Both the position numbers and the translations under genes were made by a program. This document shows, piece by piece, positions 1-12,069 of a DNA stretch of 64,000 nucleotides. Positions within the stretch are counted from its first letter, which is position 1. Every line of letters begins with the position of its first letter. This stretch comes from Homarus americanus (lineage: Eukaryota > Arthropoda > Malacostraca > Decapoda > Nephropidae): contig NW_024753869.1 in assembly GCF_018991925.1 (NCBI RefSeq), positions 1-64,000 of the forward strand, in the 5' to 3' direction. Below the pieces are notes generated by a model. That model was not told where the DNA came from and ran no database searches. It saw only the letters and a list, made by a program, of their open reading frames with translations.

Positions 1-1432
1 TAAACAAACGGCCTTGAGTTGCCAGCTGTCTCCAGCAGTGTTCGAAGAATCTTAAACGAGACTGTACATAACATGACTAGGGAGGACTTGCATAGGCAAC
101 CAGACAAACGCTTTAAAAGAAGGACATCTTGAGTGATTGACGTCTTAATCACGGAACATAAAGACCCTGAAGTTAAGACGAATAATGAAAACAATGTGTG
201 TAACTGATCTATATAGTTCATACAATGTAGCTCAGAGTCTTCAACTTGACTCGTGGCTACTGCCCAGGAAACACAATCTATCAGTCAGCATAGTTTATTT
301 AGTGTCATCAACTATGGGATAAAGCAGGTTGGTATTCTATTATAAAACAACAGATTTTTGTCTTTACGTTGAATATATCCGCGGCGTATAATCACAATTC
401 CCAACATTTGTTTACTGTGGTGACTTGGGCAGCCCGCAATACGTCAGTGGGGATCTAACAAGGTCACTCGAGCACAGTATTAAAGGCAAAAGATCAAACA
501 TTTCTTGGACCACACTTTAATATCCAACAATCTGTTTGTATAACTCACATGCAGCAGCAACATACACGTTGTGCTCGTAAAAGGTCGCTTATATTAGCGT
601 AGTCTCGTTGGTGATATAAGTCCCATAACGGTATTAAGTCACACGATGTTTCGTTTAACTTCGTTTGTCTGGTAGAGAGTGACCAGTGTTTGGTGCAGAG
701 TGCGAGGAAGCTCGGGGACCTGTGAGGGGCAGTTAAATATCTCTGTAGTGACCAGTTCTGCTCACCGTGAACGTCTAGTGTAATAAGAAATAACACCAAC
801 GCGGTGGGTACTGGCGCCTGTCTCTCAACAAAACGTCCAGAGGTGAGACGGCGTATACAGCTTGTCCACAGTACAAGGCCTGTGAGTAAGTCTGGTGGCA
901 ACAGTCCCTCCGTCCCTCCTCGCCTTAAGCTTTACATCACAAGATTACATTACAGACTTTTTACGTTGTTTGTTGTTGTACAGTAGTTCATATACAGTGA
1001 CTCAGACATACAGTAATTATTCATAGTTTATACTTCCCTGGTAACACTATCTAAAAACCATTGTTGTTTATTTACTTTTATTGGGCGGCTAAGGTTTATT
1101 TCTTATTCTAGAACGACTATTGATTGTTTTTATATCAGAGAAATTCAGGAGCTTAATATTTCAGAGAGTTAAGCACTGGGGTTAACATGGTAGCCCACGC
1201 TGGGACTTTACCAAGGATTAAGCAATAAAGTTACTCAAGCGCTTTATTAAAGACAAAAGATCACTTCTTCACGAACCACTTTCCATTCCCATAAAATTTG
1301 CATATATAACTCACAAGCGAGAGACGTATAGAGTCCCTCACTAGAGCGTCGGAAAGTAATTAGCTCCGTCTGTGACACTCGTAGAGATGAAACTATATCG
1401 CCTTAAAACTTGTACGAGGTAGTAATTAGCTC

Positions 1433-1585
1433 TGAGACTTGTGGCAGGCAGGAAATAGCTCTACCTAAGACCTGTGTGGAACAGTAACTAGCTGTGAGGT
1501 GAAGTAACTAGCTGTACCTGAGACCTGTGAGGTGAAGTAACTAGCTGTACCTGAGACCTGTGAGGTGAAGTAACTAGCTCAGTTT
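1433..1585. repeat. Minisatellite, ~33-bp unit (AGTAACTAGCT family)
   Basis: About four units of the pattern GTAACTAGCTGTACCTGAG plus ACCTGTGAGGTGAA. The last three are nearly identical and the first ones diverged. The same unit is expanded at 2425 and 7404. Confidence 0.8.
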
Positions 1586-1874
1586 AATTCTACTCATAGT
1601 GACGGGAAGAACGTATAAGCTTGTCTACTATTACCAACTTTACAATAAGGAAAATCCGTATCATGATGGGCATTGGCGTCTGTATGTAGTAACAAGATCC
1701 TGAGGTGCCGCAGTGTACAGCTTGTCGGCGGGAAGGAGGTGACATGGCGTGTGAGAAGTACAGTAAATAAAATTGGTGGTAAGATATCAATATTAGAAGA
1801 GGGTGTTGTAGTGATTGTGTATACTTGGTGAACATAAAATAACGTTACGATAGTTAGAATCATCGATCATCAGC

Positions 1875-1950
1875 TGCTGTCACCCCACCCCACCTCACCC
1901 CACCCCACCCCACCCCACCTCACCCCGTCCCACCCTACCCCACCTCACCT
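1875..1950. repeat. (CACCC)n low-complexity tract
   Basis: Imperfect CCCAC/CCTCAC pentamers and hexamers fill this stretch. It is C-rich on the plus strand with no coding signal. Confidence 0.85.
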
Positions 1951-2424
1951 TCCTTCTCTCTCCTCATACCCATAAATCACACACCTTAAGGTTGTATTAA
2001 TTTTTTTCTACGTCTAGAATTATTGAACAAAGAGGTCTGATGTGGTAAGAGTTATAGGTAAAACACCTCGAGTAAAATGTCTTCACTACCGGGTGTGTTA
2101 TTTGAGGAACAGTTCATATGTTTACACTCCCCAGTAACATAAACCATTATTGATTATTTAAATACATAAACCCTAAGGTAAATAACACGTTAATTATTGA
2201 ATGATTGTAAGTACCTTTTAGCGAGAGATATTAATATTACTGAATATTCCCAACACTTGATCACTGGTTGCCATGAGAGGCTAGGAACAGTCTTTACTAA
2301 GTATTTAAGAATAAACTCACTCGAACGTACTGTTAAAGATTGAAGATAAAATATTTCATGAGTCACTTTTCATGAGCACAAAATTTGCGTGTCTGGTGGC
2401 GGAAGAAATATTGTATTTTACAAG

Positions 2425-2695
2425 AGGTGGTGTGTAGGGCAGTAACTAGCTTTGTCTGGGTCTTGGTGTGGGGCATTAACTAGCTCTGTCTGGGGCTTTG
2501 GCGTGGGGCAATAACTCGCTCTGTCTGGGCCTGTGTGGGGTAGTAACTAGCCCTGCCTGGGGCCTGTGTGGGGCAATAACTAGCTCTGTCTAGGGCCTTG
2601 GTGTTGGACAGTAACTAGCTCTGTCTGAGGCCTATGTGGGCAGTAACGAGCTCTACCTGAGACTTGTGTGGGACAGTAACTAACTTTGTTGGGCT
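2425..2695. repeat. Minisatellite, ~33-36-bp unit (AGTAACTAGCT family)
   Basis: About eight divergent copies of GGCAGTAACTAGCTCTGTC plus TGGGGCCTGTGTG. It has the same core as 1433-1585 and 7404-7708, with GTCTGG where those carry ACCTGA. Confidence 0.8.
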
Positions 2696-3593
2696 TTGTA
2701 TAGAGAGAATCCTATTCTGTTCACTACGACGGCAAGAACGCATAAACCAACTCTGTCTAAGTGTACAGTGGCCTCCCAGTGTGATGTTAACCCCTACCGT
2801 GCCTCCCTTGGTCATGTGGCACCGTGGCACTACTCGTGTGGCTATTATAGGGGACCGATTGACAGGACTGTTTACCAGTACTTGTTGCTGCTAATATTTG
2901 TAAGTTTGTATACACAGTAACCACATGATCAAGGAAGGCACGGTAGAGGGTAACAACACACCTGGAGGACACTGTACACGGTAGAGGGTAACAACGCACC
3001 TGGAGGACTCTGTACGATCAGTATACTAACAAGGTCCAGAGATCCCGCAGTGTACAGTTCAGTGACGGGATATAACCTGTGAAGAGTGGGTAGTAAACCT
3101 GGCAGTAAGAACAACTTCAACCTAAAGATGTTGTAGTGATTCTGTACTTTGATATAAACACAGTCACTGCAGCTTGAATTATCAAACTAACGTCAGCTTA
3201 AATCATACACAGCACAGTTTCATTAATGACGTTATGTCGTTAGTTATCTAGAAAGAACCGTGTGTGGTCAGACGTATATCTAAAAATAACCTCTTATACC
3301 AGGTTTACTTCATCGACCCTGAGGCGTTGTTATTATTTCAGTCATTGCAGGTGCTGTACATACAGTATATAATCATATTCATGTTGTTTTATTCAGAGGT
3401 GGAATAATTTAATAAAATATTTTAGCCTAGAACAACTGCTAATTGCCCTTCCACCAAAACTATTTACAAAAATCATTTAAATCTCTCAACACTTGACCAT
3501 TATGTTACCAGGGCCGTCCACTCTAAACCTATAAAGAGGCTTTAACATTAAGCTCACTCGAGTACGGTATTAAAGACTAAAGATCAAATATTT

Positions 3594-3706
3594 CATACAC
3601 TGTGTTTTGCATGTCTAGCTCAGAGGCGTTAGGATTATGGTCACTTCATACACTGTGTTTTGCATGTCTAGCTCAGAGGCGTTAGGATTATGGTCACTTA
3701 AAGGGT
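3594..3706. repeat. 53-bp direct duplication
   Basis: The segment beginning TTCATACACTGTGTTTTGC is present twice in a row with no visible mismatch, at an offset of 53 bp. It sits between the block anchor at 3556 and the following minisatellite, and its sequence identity marks it as recent. Confidence 0.85.
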
Positions 3707-4275
3707 CTTGTGTGTGAGTGGTGGGTAGCTGTGCGGGTGGTGGGTAGCTGTGTGGGGTGGTGGGTAGGTGTGGGTGGTGGGTAGGTGTGGGTGGTGGGTA
3801 GGTGTGCGGGTGGTGGGTAGCTGTGCGGGTGGTGGGTAACTGTCCGGGTGGTGGGGTAGGTGTGCGGGTGGTGGGTAGGTGTGTGGGTGGTGGGTAGCTG
3901 TGTAGGTGGTGGGTAGCTGTCCGGGTGGTGGTAGCTGTCCGGGTGGTGGGTAACTGTCCGTGGTGGGTAACTGTCCGGGTGGTGGGTAACTGTGCGGGTG
4001 GTGGGTAGCTGTGCGGGTGGTGGATAACTGTCCGGGTGGTGGGTAGGTGTGCGGGGTGGGTAGCTGTGTGGGTGGTGGGTAGGTGTGTGGGTGGTGGGTA
4101 GCTGTGTAGGTGGTGGGTAGCTGTGGGTGGTGGGTAGGTGTGGTGGGTGTGTGGGTAGGTGGTGGGGTGCGGGTGGTGGTATGCTGTGCGGGTGGTGGGT
4201 AGCTGTACGGGTGATGGGTAACTGCCCGGGTGGTGGGTAGCTGTGCGGGTGGTGGGTAGCTGTGCTGGTGATCGT
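3707..4275. repeat. Minisatellite, ~19-20-bp GGTGGGTAGCTGTGCGGGT unit
   Basis: Roughly 28 units of GGTGGGTAGCTGTGYGGGT, with variants TAACTGTCC and TAGGTGTG. The minus strand is open as a Pro/Thr/His-rich frame (PPTRTATH-type), which is a by-product of the repeat and not a gene. Confidence 0.9.
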
Positions 4276-5780
4276 GTGGGGCAGTAATTAGCTTTGCTGG
4301 GGCTCATATAGTGCACAGTATCTCGTTATGCTCACCTGGCAGTAAGAAGGTAAAAGCTTGTCTACTATTAACTTTGTCATAGTAACTCCAGCTCGACGAT
4401 GGTGTTTGACGGGCCTTATGCTAAGTACAAGATATTATGTTATTACCTTATACTATCCTTCCATACATTATTTAAACATTACTTGATGTCATAATAATTT
4501 CCTGATATTGTAAGTCAACCAGTTTTAGAATGTAGATATGAATAAACTGAGGCTAGGGATCTGTTGGCCTGGTCATCTCTGTTGCCACTAGAGGGCCGCT
4601 TGGCTTATAGACGCGAAAACGAATTGGATTTATGAAGAGACTAAGAGAAAGGTTTAATAGGTTTTTTTTCCATAATTGTTTAAGAATAATTATTACTATT
4701 ATTACTATTAAATAACTGAATAGAAAACAATGGTTAGGTGATTACTTATAACCATGTCATAGTCCCGGGCTAGATTTCTGTATACATACGTTTCTACTTC
4801 ATACCCAGCCTATAGTCCCAGGCGCCCATTTAACGTATTGGTTTATCCACCACTGGGTTGGGTGTTTGTGTCTCCCAGTATCAACAAGTCAAGGCGACAA
4901 AGTGTACAGCTTGTCGACGGGGAGTACTGTAGATGTCATGGCGTGTGAAGAGTGAGTAAACCTGGAAGCATGAATCAATGTAGTGAAATTATGTTGTTGT
5001 TGTGATTTTGTTCCTCGTGACAAAAGCCAACAACGTGAGTGTGGAGTGTTAAGAGGTCGTAGGGCGAGTCTACCAGTCGCTGATGACAACAAAAACGGCC
5101 TGACAATATGAGAGCATACAATAAACGCTTCTTATATTCATTCTTCATTATCTAAACATAGAATGAAGTTAAGAAAACACACAAATGTATTCTGTTAATG
5201 TGTCCTTATTGCTCATTCTGATGTTATAATGTATTACTGCACTTCAGAAACTAGGATCTTTAAGCTCGTCTTCTAGATTAGTGAATACAAGAATGATTGG
5301 AAATAAAGATATATTACAGGACGTCCATATCAACACTTCAAAACGTACCGGTATAATTAGGGTTGTTGTGTTATGGGTTAATACACCATTGAGAGTCGTA
5401 CTGGTAACCCTAACCTAACTCATCAATGACCCTCACCTGTCTTTTACCAGCGTGTATGATAATGCTGCCGTTTATGATTATTTACATCTAGTAATAACCA
5501 GTCAATAGTTTATGAGTTAAGCAATAAGGGAAAATAAAACGGGGAAACACATCTGCTTAACTGGAGTTGTTTTGTGGTGTAGTTATGATGTTTGGGCTCC
5601 TAAACGTCAAGTCAGATGCCCTTTTGTTTTCCAAGGAGATATTTCACGTATCAAGTTTGTGTAAGTGGTAAGGCTACTGCAGATAGTCAGACCATCTCCT
5701 CTATACCAAGTCCCAGTTATGAGCAGCTCTCCTTCGTGACCTCTAACAGAACCAAGCAGCCACGACTTATACACTACTCG
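4276..5780. other. Unique AT-rich DNA, no gene seen
   Basis: Apart from block remnants near 4280-4400 and 4890-5050, nothing is recognised. Open frames here are short and carry no known motif. Confidence 0.6.
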
Positions 5781-5952
5781 GATCACCTGAAGAATCTCCA
5801 CCCCAGATTATTTCATCTAACGATTTGCCACCGTAACACTATTTGGGGGATGACGTTGGGTTGGGTTGGGTTGGGTTGGGTTGGGTTGGGTTAGCGTTTA
5901 GGTGGTTAATCTTTAGGTGAAATAAGCTGGAGTGGAGATTCTTCAAGTGATC
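5781..5952. mobile_element. Foldback element, copy 1, with (TTGGG)n centre
   Basis: The left arm starts GATCACCTGAAGAATCTCC and the right arm ends GGAGATTCTTCAAGTGATC. The two arms pair as an imperfect inverted repeat of about 55-60 bp. The centre (about 5855-5893) is a run of GGGTT pentamers, a variant of the arthropod telomere motif. There is no coding capacity. A second copy lies at 17248-17386. It is most likely a MITE or foldback transposon; its superfamily is unclear because target duplications are not obvious. Confidence 0.65.
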
Positions 5953-6600
5953 CCAATACCCAACGTTCATCGGAAGACTTAACCAAGGCTGGAATAAAAG
6001 ACTGAAAGGAGAGAAAACTCGGAAGCTCTGAATAAAACGGTTCAAGAGGAATCTAGTAACGAGAGGACGGAGGCTCTGTGGTGCTGGATCTACGCTGAGA
6101 CAACTACAAAGACGTGACACGGTAGAGCCTTCAGGGGCGACTGTGACACTCTGATCTACTCGCCGTGACGATAAATACGAATAAACATCCAAATGGTCAT
6201 CGTCTCTTGCCCCGTGAAATATGTGTAGTACGGTGGCTTCTCGGTGTTCATGACTCGCAATAGGATCTAGTGACATAGCTCACAGCTTATCCACAGGAAA
6301 CAAACCAAGTGGCGCGTAGTGTGTCCAACTTGTGGCGAAAATCCGTGTGGTAACAAAGAGTCGCAGTGATATCATACTTGGCGGACAAAAAGCACCGCCG
6401 CGCCATGACTGAGGGAGTCATCGACCTCTGCATGTGCCTCCTAAGTACACACGACATAATCGCATTAACTTCTTACATCTGGTATTATCTACCTGAAGTA
6501 ATCATAAAGATCCAAACATAATAGAATCTTTGTAACATGTCCAAAGTTACACGAGCCACAGAGTTTATACACCCCAAGCTAGTCTGTCTACTATAACCAT
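5953..6600. other. Unique DNA, no gene seen
   Basis: A 145-residue minus-strand open frame crosses 5839-6276, but its C-terminal part reads through the foldback element and its pentamer run, and no domain is recognised. I treat it as chance. Confidence 0.55.
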
Positions 6601-6786
6601 TACAACTGTGGCCAGTCCTAAGGGGTCTCAGTCCTAATGGGTCCAAGTCCTAATGGGTCCCAGTCCTAATGGGTCCAAGTCCTAATGGGTCTCAGTCCTA
6701 ATGAGTCCCAGTCCTAATGGATCCAAGTCCTAATGGGTCCCAGTCCTAATGGGTCCCAGTCCTAATGGGTCCTAGTCCTAATGGAG
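6600..6786. repeat. Minisatellite, 15-bp AGTCCTAATGGGTCC unit
   Basis: About twelve units of AGTCCTAATGGGTCC with small changes (CC/CA/CT at the end). Decayed copies of the same motif occur at 30110-30195 and next to the TTAGG tract at 10793. Confidence 0.9.
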
Positions 6787-7403
6787 TTTAAACATTATGG
6801 GGATATCAATATGAATGGCTGGGTATGGTTATGTTATGAGGCCTATTAAAACATGTTGATCTAAAGATCCTTAGATATATTTGTCAAACCCCCTCGGCAG
6901 AGTGTGTTTAATGCCTGTGTAGTACAGGTGGTTGTGTAACCCACCCGAGGTACATAACAGACCCGGGGTACACGTGCTAGTAAGATATATTAGGCCCCGA
7001 AGGTACAAAAATTGAAAGGCAACCATACAATTTCGTGACTGTTGGTATAGGATATAATTATTATTCCTTGTGCTGTGCTGACACTCGTCAATATATACGT
7101 AATGCAAGTCAAACAGTTAACCTGGAAAAATCTAAAACAATCATTAAACATTAAACCCTTTACAAGTTTAGGGACAACCCAAACCTCTACATTCTCTACA
7201 CTAAAGAGACTACGTTGATTACTTCAATATAGCAACACCCGGTCACTCTGGTCTCCACGATAGCTCACGTTAATCCTTCACTGCAGATTTGCCAGTGAGG
7301 TAAGTCGAGCATTAAAGACCCAAACAAGAATATTTTATAAACCACTTTTAAGGTCACCAGAATTATCCTGTTTACTTCATAGTGCAGTAACCACTGGCTC
7401 AAA

Positions 7404-7708
7404 CTGGTGTGTGGGGCAGTAACTAGCTCTACCTGAGACCTGTGTGGGGCAGTAACTAGCTCTACCTGAGACCTGTGTGGGGGCAGTAACTAGCTCTACC
7501 TGAGACCTGTGTGGGGGCAGTAACTAGCTCTACCTGAGACCTGTGTGGGGGCAGTAACTAGCTCTACCTGAGACCTGTGTGGGGGCAGTAACTAGCTTTA
7601 CCTGTGACTTGTGTGGGGCAGTAACTAGCTCTACCCGAGACCTGTGTGGGGGCAGTAACTAGCTCTACCTGTGACCTGTAAGGGGCAGTAACTATCTGTA
7701 CCTGAGAC
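7404..7708. repeat. Minisatellite, 33-35-bp unit (AGTAACTAGCT family), nine copies
   Basis: Nine copies of GGCAGTAACTAGCTCTACC plus TGAGACCTGTGTGG, several differing only in the number of G residues. This is the most homogeneous array of the family in the window. Confidence 0.9.
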
Positions 7709-7781
7709 CTGCAGTAAAATAAGTAACTACCATGTATTGGAGAAACTAATTTTTTTTTAAATTATATTATGATTCCAGGTA

Positions 7782-7783
<2 letters not shown>

Positions 7784-7864
<81 letters not shown>

Positions 7865-7890
7865 CTGCGTGTGTGTGTGTGTGTGTGTAT
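7784..7890. repeat. (GT)n microsatellite
   Basis: A long GT dinucleotide run to about 7862, an interruption with ACCTGC, then a shorter GT run. Confidence 0.97.
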
Positions 7891-8109
7891 CAGCAGATGG
7901 TACAAGATTCATTACATAATTACAGTAAACTACCTACAGCTATGTGGAAATGAAACACACACACTCAGGATTAATTAAACCCCATGAGCTAATTTGTTGA
8001 TTTACCGAGTATATCTTGCCCTTGAGATGATATTTACACTTCTAAAAACACCCAATAAACTTTATCTCTTAACACTGCATAAGTTCATTAGACACCTCAG
8101 AGGATGTTA

Positions 8110-8590
8110 GAGTAATGGGGAATCTCTCGCCTCTTTCCTCCTCTTTCTCGCCTCTTTCCTCTTCTTCCTCGCCCCTCTCCTTCTCTTCCTTTTACCTCTC
8201 GCCCCCTCTCCTCCTTTTCCTCGTCACTCGTCTCCCTGTGTTCTCTCCTCTCCTCCCCCTCCTCTCCCTCAATCCTTTCTCCTCTTCCCTGCCTCGTCCC
8301 TCCTCCCCATTCTTTCTCCTCTCCTCCCCTTCTCCTTCCTCGTCACCCCTATTTTCTATCATCTCTTCCCTTTTCCTCACAATCCCTCCCCTTCCTCTCA
8401 ATTTCTCCGTTCATTCTCTTCCTCGCCTCTACCCTCTTCCCTGTCATCTCCACCTCCTCACTCATTATCTAGGATCACGATCAAAGCTTCTGGTCATCTC
8501 TCTAAGAATCTAACTACACAATCCTCCCACCCCGCCTCCTCCCCCTCTTCCATCACCTCCTCTTCTTCCTCTTCCATCTCCTCTTCCTCC
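8110..8590. repeat. Polypyrimidine (CCT/TCC) tract
   Basis: The plus strand is mainly C and T with irregular CTCCTCTTCC words. The Ser/Pro/Leu-rich frame at 8115-8513 is a consequence of composition. Confidence 0.8.
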
Positions 8591-8889
8591 CTTCATAACT
8601 AGGACTCACCATCATCTGGACATAAGAGACGTGTACTCATAGTTTCATCATGTAGAGAGCTTCTGGTCACGGCACATTAAGCGACCACATTAATGCTGTT
8701 GTGTAGTAATGGCGGGGGCGGGAATACTGTACACGCGAAGTCGCTGTCCTGTGCCAGAATTAACTCTCCTTCGCTCCTGCCACAGTATTTATGTCTTTAA
8801 TATGGTAATTGCGGAGTGTATTATGTACTCCGTATAATGGTCGGTCCTCAGGCCACCTAGAGAGGAATTTGTGTAAGTTATCGCCAGCC

Positions 8890-9030
8890 ATAACCTGAGT
8901 TAGTGAGTCACCCTGAGTTAACGAGTCACCCTGAGTTAACGAGTCACCCTGAGTTAACGAGTCACCCTGAGTTAACGAGTCACCCTGAATTAACGAGTCA
9001 CCCTGAGTTAATGAGTCACCCTGAATTAAC
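8890..9030. repeat. Minisatellite, 18-bp GAGTCACCCTGAGTTAAC unit
   Basis: About eight units of CCCTGAGTTAACGAGTCA with few mismatches. Confidence 0.92.
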
Positions 9031-9613
9031 CTAGAAAGACCAGACAGCTCACCAACTGCATCGGTTAACCACTACTACATGAATACGATCCGTCAATATG
9101 GCGAAAAGAAACTTGACCATAGTTTCACTCAATCCGGGGTCATTCGCTTACAGATATAAATATACATAAATTATTAAACAAACACAAATTTTTCATATGC
9201 AAAATTACACATATACCTACATAATACAACACAGGTGCAGAGAAACATACATCCAGACATGCTAACATACACGCAAGCACACAAACCACATATCAAGAAG
9301 CGCTCAGTACACCGACCCTCTCAACTCTCTCTGATCATCGCCATGACCTCATCTGTAAGGTTGGGAAGAAGCTACTACACCATCGTCGCCCCCGGCTCCA
9401 GGTACAGTATCACCCGGGATCCCTCGTCGGCGAATTGTTGTACGAGACCACAACCAGCCCGCAGCCACGTACTGATCGCTATAACAACAGCCCAGTCCCA
9501 ACCATTGTAAAAATTATCAATAACTCGATGAAGATGTGTGTTCACGCCTTACCAATCTCACTTGCATATTATAACAGCACTGAAATTCCTTGTTAAATGA
9601 CCCTCTCCCTGTG
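9031..9613. other. Unique DNA upstream of a retroelement relic
   Basis: Nothing is recognised. A 91-residue plus-strand open frame (9235-9510) has no domain that I can name. It could be decayed upstream retroelement sequence. Confidence 0.4.
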
Positions 9614-10166
9614 TGTATATTATGCTTCTATCAATTATATAAGCGTTAGGTTGCGTACTACCACAGACAGTCTCATCATTACTGACTCTTTATCCTTTCT
9701 ACATGCTCTTAACACCCTCAGCTTAAGTTGTCACCCCTCTTGTCTCTGAAACCAGACACAAATATTCGTACTTTGTCAATAGTGTGTCAAGATCAAGCTG
9801 CTATGGATCCCCTCTAACACTGTTATAAGAAGAAAAAAAATCTTGCTGATGAATCTGACGCAAGCAGCCATAGGTTACCATGACGAGATGTATCAAGTGA
9901 AACATGTATATGGAGCAAGTAACAAAATCACTAGATTACAAGATGTTGTAACCGCTAGACTAAGGTTAAGATATAAGTACCTCTGGCAGTATGTTCCTCA
10001 AGCAGATGTGAACAAAATGAATGTAAAGTGTGTGGCCAGACATATAGCCACACACTTGAACACTACGTCCTCGACTGTGTTAAGATAGAACCTTTTAGGG
10101 ACAGGTCCAAGCACAGTGTGCGTGAAATGGCACAACAATTTATTTCGGCCAAGATAGCGATCTGAT
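9614..10166 (+). pseudogene. Non-LTR retrotransposon: RNase H and C-terminal zinc knuckle, broken
   Basis: This is the 3' end of a retrotransposon ORF2. Near 9680-9730 the frame reads ITDSLSFLHALNTLS, the RNase H segment with the TDS aspartate. After a stop and frameshift, 9789-9842 reads KIKLLWIPSNTVI, a decayed form of the WIPSHxGI segment. The frame 9843-10020 continues as QAAIGYHDEM, then DVVTARLRLRYKYLWQY. A further +1 shift near 10018 is needed to reach CGQ, HTLEHYVLDC and KIEPFRDRS at 10021-10090, the C-terminal zinc-knuckle region with its following conserved helix. The usual acidic residue of the first RNase H strand is missing. At least two frame breaks and a stop make it non-functional. 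RNase H plus knuckle points to the I/Jockey/LOA group of non-LTR elements; the exact clade is not determined. Confidence 0.8.
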
Positions 10167-10510
10167 ATCCACTTTTTTGCACCAAGTAGCTAAGTCACTT
10201 CCAATGAATAGAATTAAATACACAATGTGTTTGAATGCCTCTCTTGCAAATGTAAATAAGAAAGTATGCGACCTCACACTGCAGTATGTCACTGATGCAG
10301 ATGTGAATAAGTCAACTTTTATGAATAGAACTAAAATAAAAGTGTATATGAAATACTGTGTAACATTCAATGTCATAATATCCTAACCACTGGGGTCTGT
10401 TATACACACCCTTCGTGACCTCTACTCTGTAATCCTTTTGTGCTACCGCTTCCTGGATGAGTATAGGGTGCACAATAAACTAGTCGCTGTCCTCGGCAAA
10501 ATTAAAACAA
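10167..10510 (+). mobile_element. Probable 3' tail of the same non-LTR element
   Basis: The sequence has no intact frame. A segment encoding YVTDADVNKS at about 10283-10315 repeats YVPQADVNKM at about 9993-10022, so the tail contains a partial duplication of the C-terminal region. The segment CGCTTCCTGGATGAGTATAG near 10448 is possible 3' untranslated sequence of the element. Confidence 0.4.
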
Positions 10511-11210
10511 AAAGTCAAACACATACAAATACAGTGATGAGAATACAATACGTTATGATGGTGTATACATTCACAAGTAACACAATAACACGCAGTGGTT
10601 GACAACCTATGTGTGTGTCAGGGCACCCGGCGGCCAGCTGACACATTCTGACCATCGCTGACACCTTCCCTGACAGCCTATTACCTTTCTAACGTATAGA
10701 AACATTGTGTAGATCAGGGTGACGTTGGTAGGCTAGTAGAAGTCATTCAAGGTCAGGAGATACCAAGTAAAACTAAAGATCAGATGATGTGAGTCCTAAT
10801 GGTTAGGTTAGGTTAGGTTAGGTTAGGTTAGGCTAAGACTGTTGCCTATTAGCAGTTATGCTCATAAGGTCTGGAGTTCATTAACACATGGACTTAATAG
10901 AACTTGTGCCTATTAACATTTGGACCAGGATACATTATGACTGGATCTCACTTGATCAATCTCAGCTTAAGGGTGACACTAACAACAGCCAGAGAATCTT
11001 AACAAAAAAACTCTAACCAACAACACAACAAAGAACACAGACCCCAAGGTGCGGTTCAGCCAGGTGGGTCCGTGTCCAGGTGCGATACATCAAAGCCAAA
11101 CTCAAAACCTCATCAAGAAGCAACAGTAGAGGAGCAGAGTTTAACTACAGGACCAGAAAACAGTGAGACTATACACTTGTTGGTATTAAGTCTGGTGTAC
11201 AGTTTCGCTT
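10511..11210. other. Unique DNA with a short TTAGG tract
   Basis: No gene is seen. It contains the telomere-type tract annotated separately and a decayed GAGTCCTAATGG word directly before it. Confidence 0.5.
10801..10832. repeat. Interstitial (TTAGG)n tract
   Basis: Six uninterrupted GGTTA pentamers, the arthropod telomere motif, far from any chromosome end visible here. Confidence 0.95.
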
Positions 11211-11212
11211 CT

Positions 11213-11910
11213 CTGTTTCCATAACCCGTCGGTCGTGTGGGTGAGATGTTTCCATAACCCGTCCTGTCGTGTGGGTGAGATGTTTCCATAACCCGTCCTG
11301 TCGTGTGGGTGAGATGTTTCCATAACCCGTCCTGTCGTGTGGGTGAGATGTTTCCATAACCCGTCGGTCGTGTGGGTGAGATGTTTCCATAACCCGTCCT
11401 GTCGTGTGGGTGAGATGTTTCCATAACCCGTCCTGTCGTGTGGGTGAGATGTTTCCATAACCCGTCCTGTCGTGTGGGTGAGATGTTTCCATAACCCGTC
11501 GGTCGTGTGGGTGAGATGTTTCCATAACCCGTCCTGTCGTGTGGGTGAGATGTTTCCATAACCCGTCCTGTCGTGTGGGTGAGATGTTTCCATAACCCGT
11601 CGGTCGTGGGCGATGTCGCATAACCCGTTTGGTCGTGTGGGTGAGATGTTTCCATAACCCGTCGGTCGTGGGTGAGATGTTCCACAACCCGTCGGTCGTG
11701 GGAGAGATGTTTCCATAACCCGTCGGTCATATGGGTGAGATGTTTCCATAACCCGTCCTGTCGTGTGAGTGAGATGTTTCCATAACCCGTCGGTCGTATG
11801 GGTGAGATGTTTCCATAACCCGTCGGTCGTGTGGGTGAGATGTTTCCATAACCCGTCGGTCGTGTGGGTGAGATGTTTCCATAACCCGTCGGTCGTGTAG
11901 GTGAGATTTA
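11213..11910. repeat. 34-bp minisatellite with 135-bp higher-order period
   Basis: About 20 units of GTTTCCATAACCCGTCCTGT plus CGTGTGGGTGAGAT (34 bp), or a 33-bp variant with CGGTCG in place of CCTGTCG. The 33-bp variant recurs at 11231, 11366 and 11501, giving a four-unit super-period of 135 bp, and then becomes irregular after 11600. The minus strand is open in all three frames because 34 is not a multiple of three and the unit lacks stops. These frames (METSHPHDRTGYGN-type) are not genes. Confidence 0.95.
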
Positions 11911-12069
11911 AGTCGCGTCTGAGATCGAGTACAATGTTTTCCCATAAGACTCATTACTGAATACTCTTCCTTCATATATAATCAGAGAGCGTAGTCGGCA
12001 CTGCACTTGACTATCTTCACTTCCTCGACTATAAAGTTACCTACTGTACCTATTTATAGCAGGATGAAA

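Larger units (their letters stand above)
395..7715. repeat. Decayed series of related ~1-kb blocks
   Basis: The same ordered set of sequences recurs with heavy divergence. (1) An anchor of the form CACTCGAGNACNGTATTAAAG followed by AAAGATCAAA and a run ending in TTTC is seen near 468, 1236, 2319 and 3556, with a weaker version near 7300. (2) A minisatellite on AGTAACTAGCTCT follows at 1433-1585, 2425-2695 and 7404-7708. (3) A GTACAGCTTGTC segment followed by a GCGTGTGA(A)GAGT segment occurs near 1712 and 4899, with weaker relatives near 850 and 3045. A GCTTGTCTACTATTA segment recurs near 1618, 4357 and 6573. The order suggests tandem duplication of a unit of about 0.8-1.3 kb that later decayed. 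No coding content is recognised in it. Confidence 0.6.

Noticed and set aside
3615..4316. 233-residue Pro/Thr/His-rich frame on the minus strand
   Set aside because: It lies wholly in the GGTGGGTAGCTGT minisatellite. The sequence repeats with the DNA unit and has no independent coding signal.
11113..11749. Three long overlapping minus-strand frames with METSHPHDRTGYGN repeats
   Set aside because: All three registers give the same peptide because the 34-bp unit lacks stops and its length is not a multiple of three. This is an artefact of the tandem repeat.
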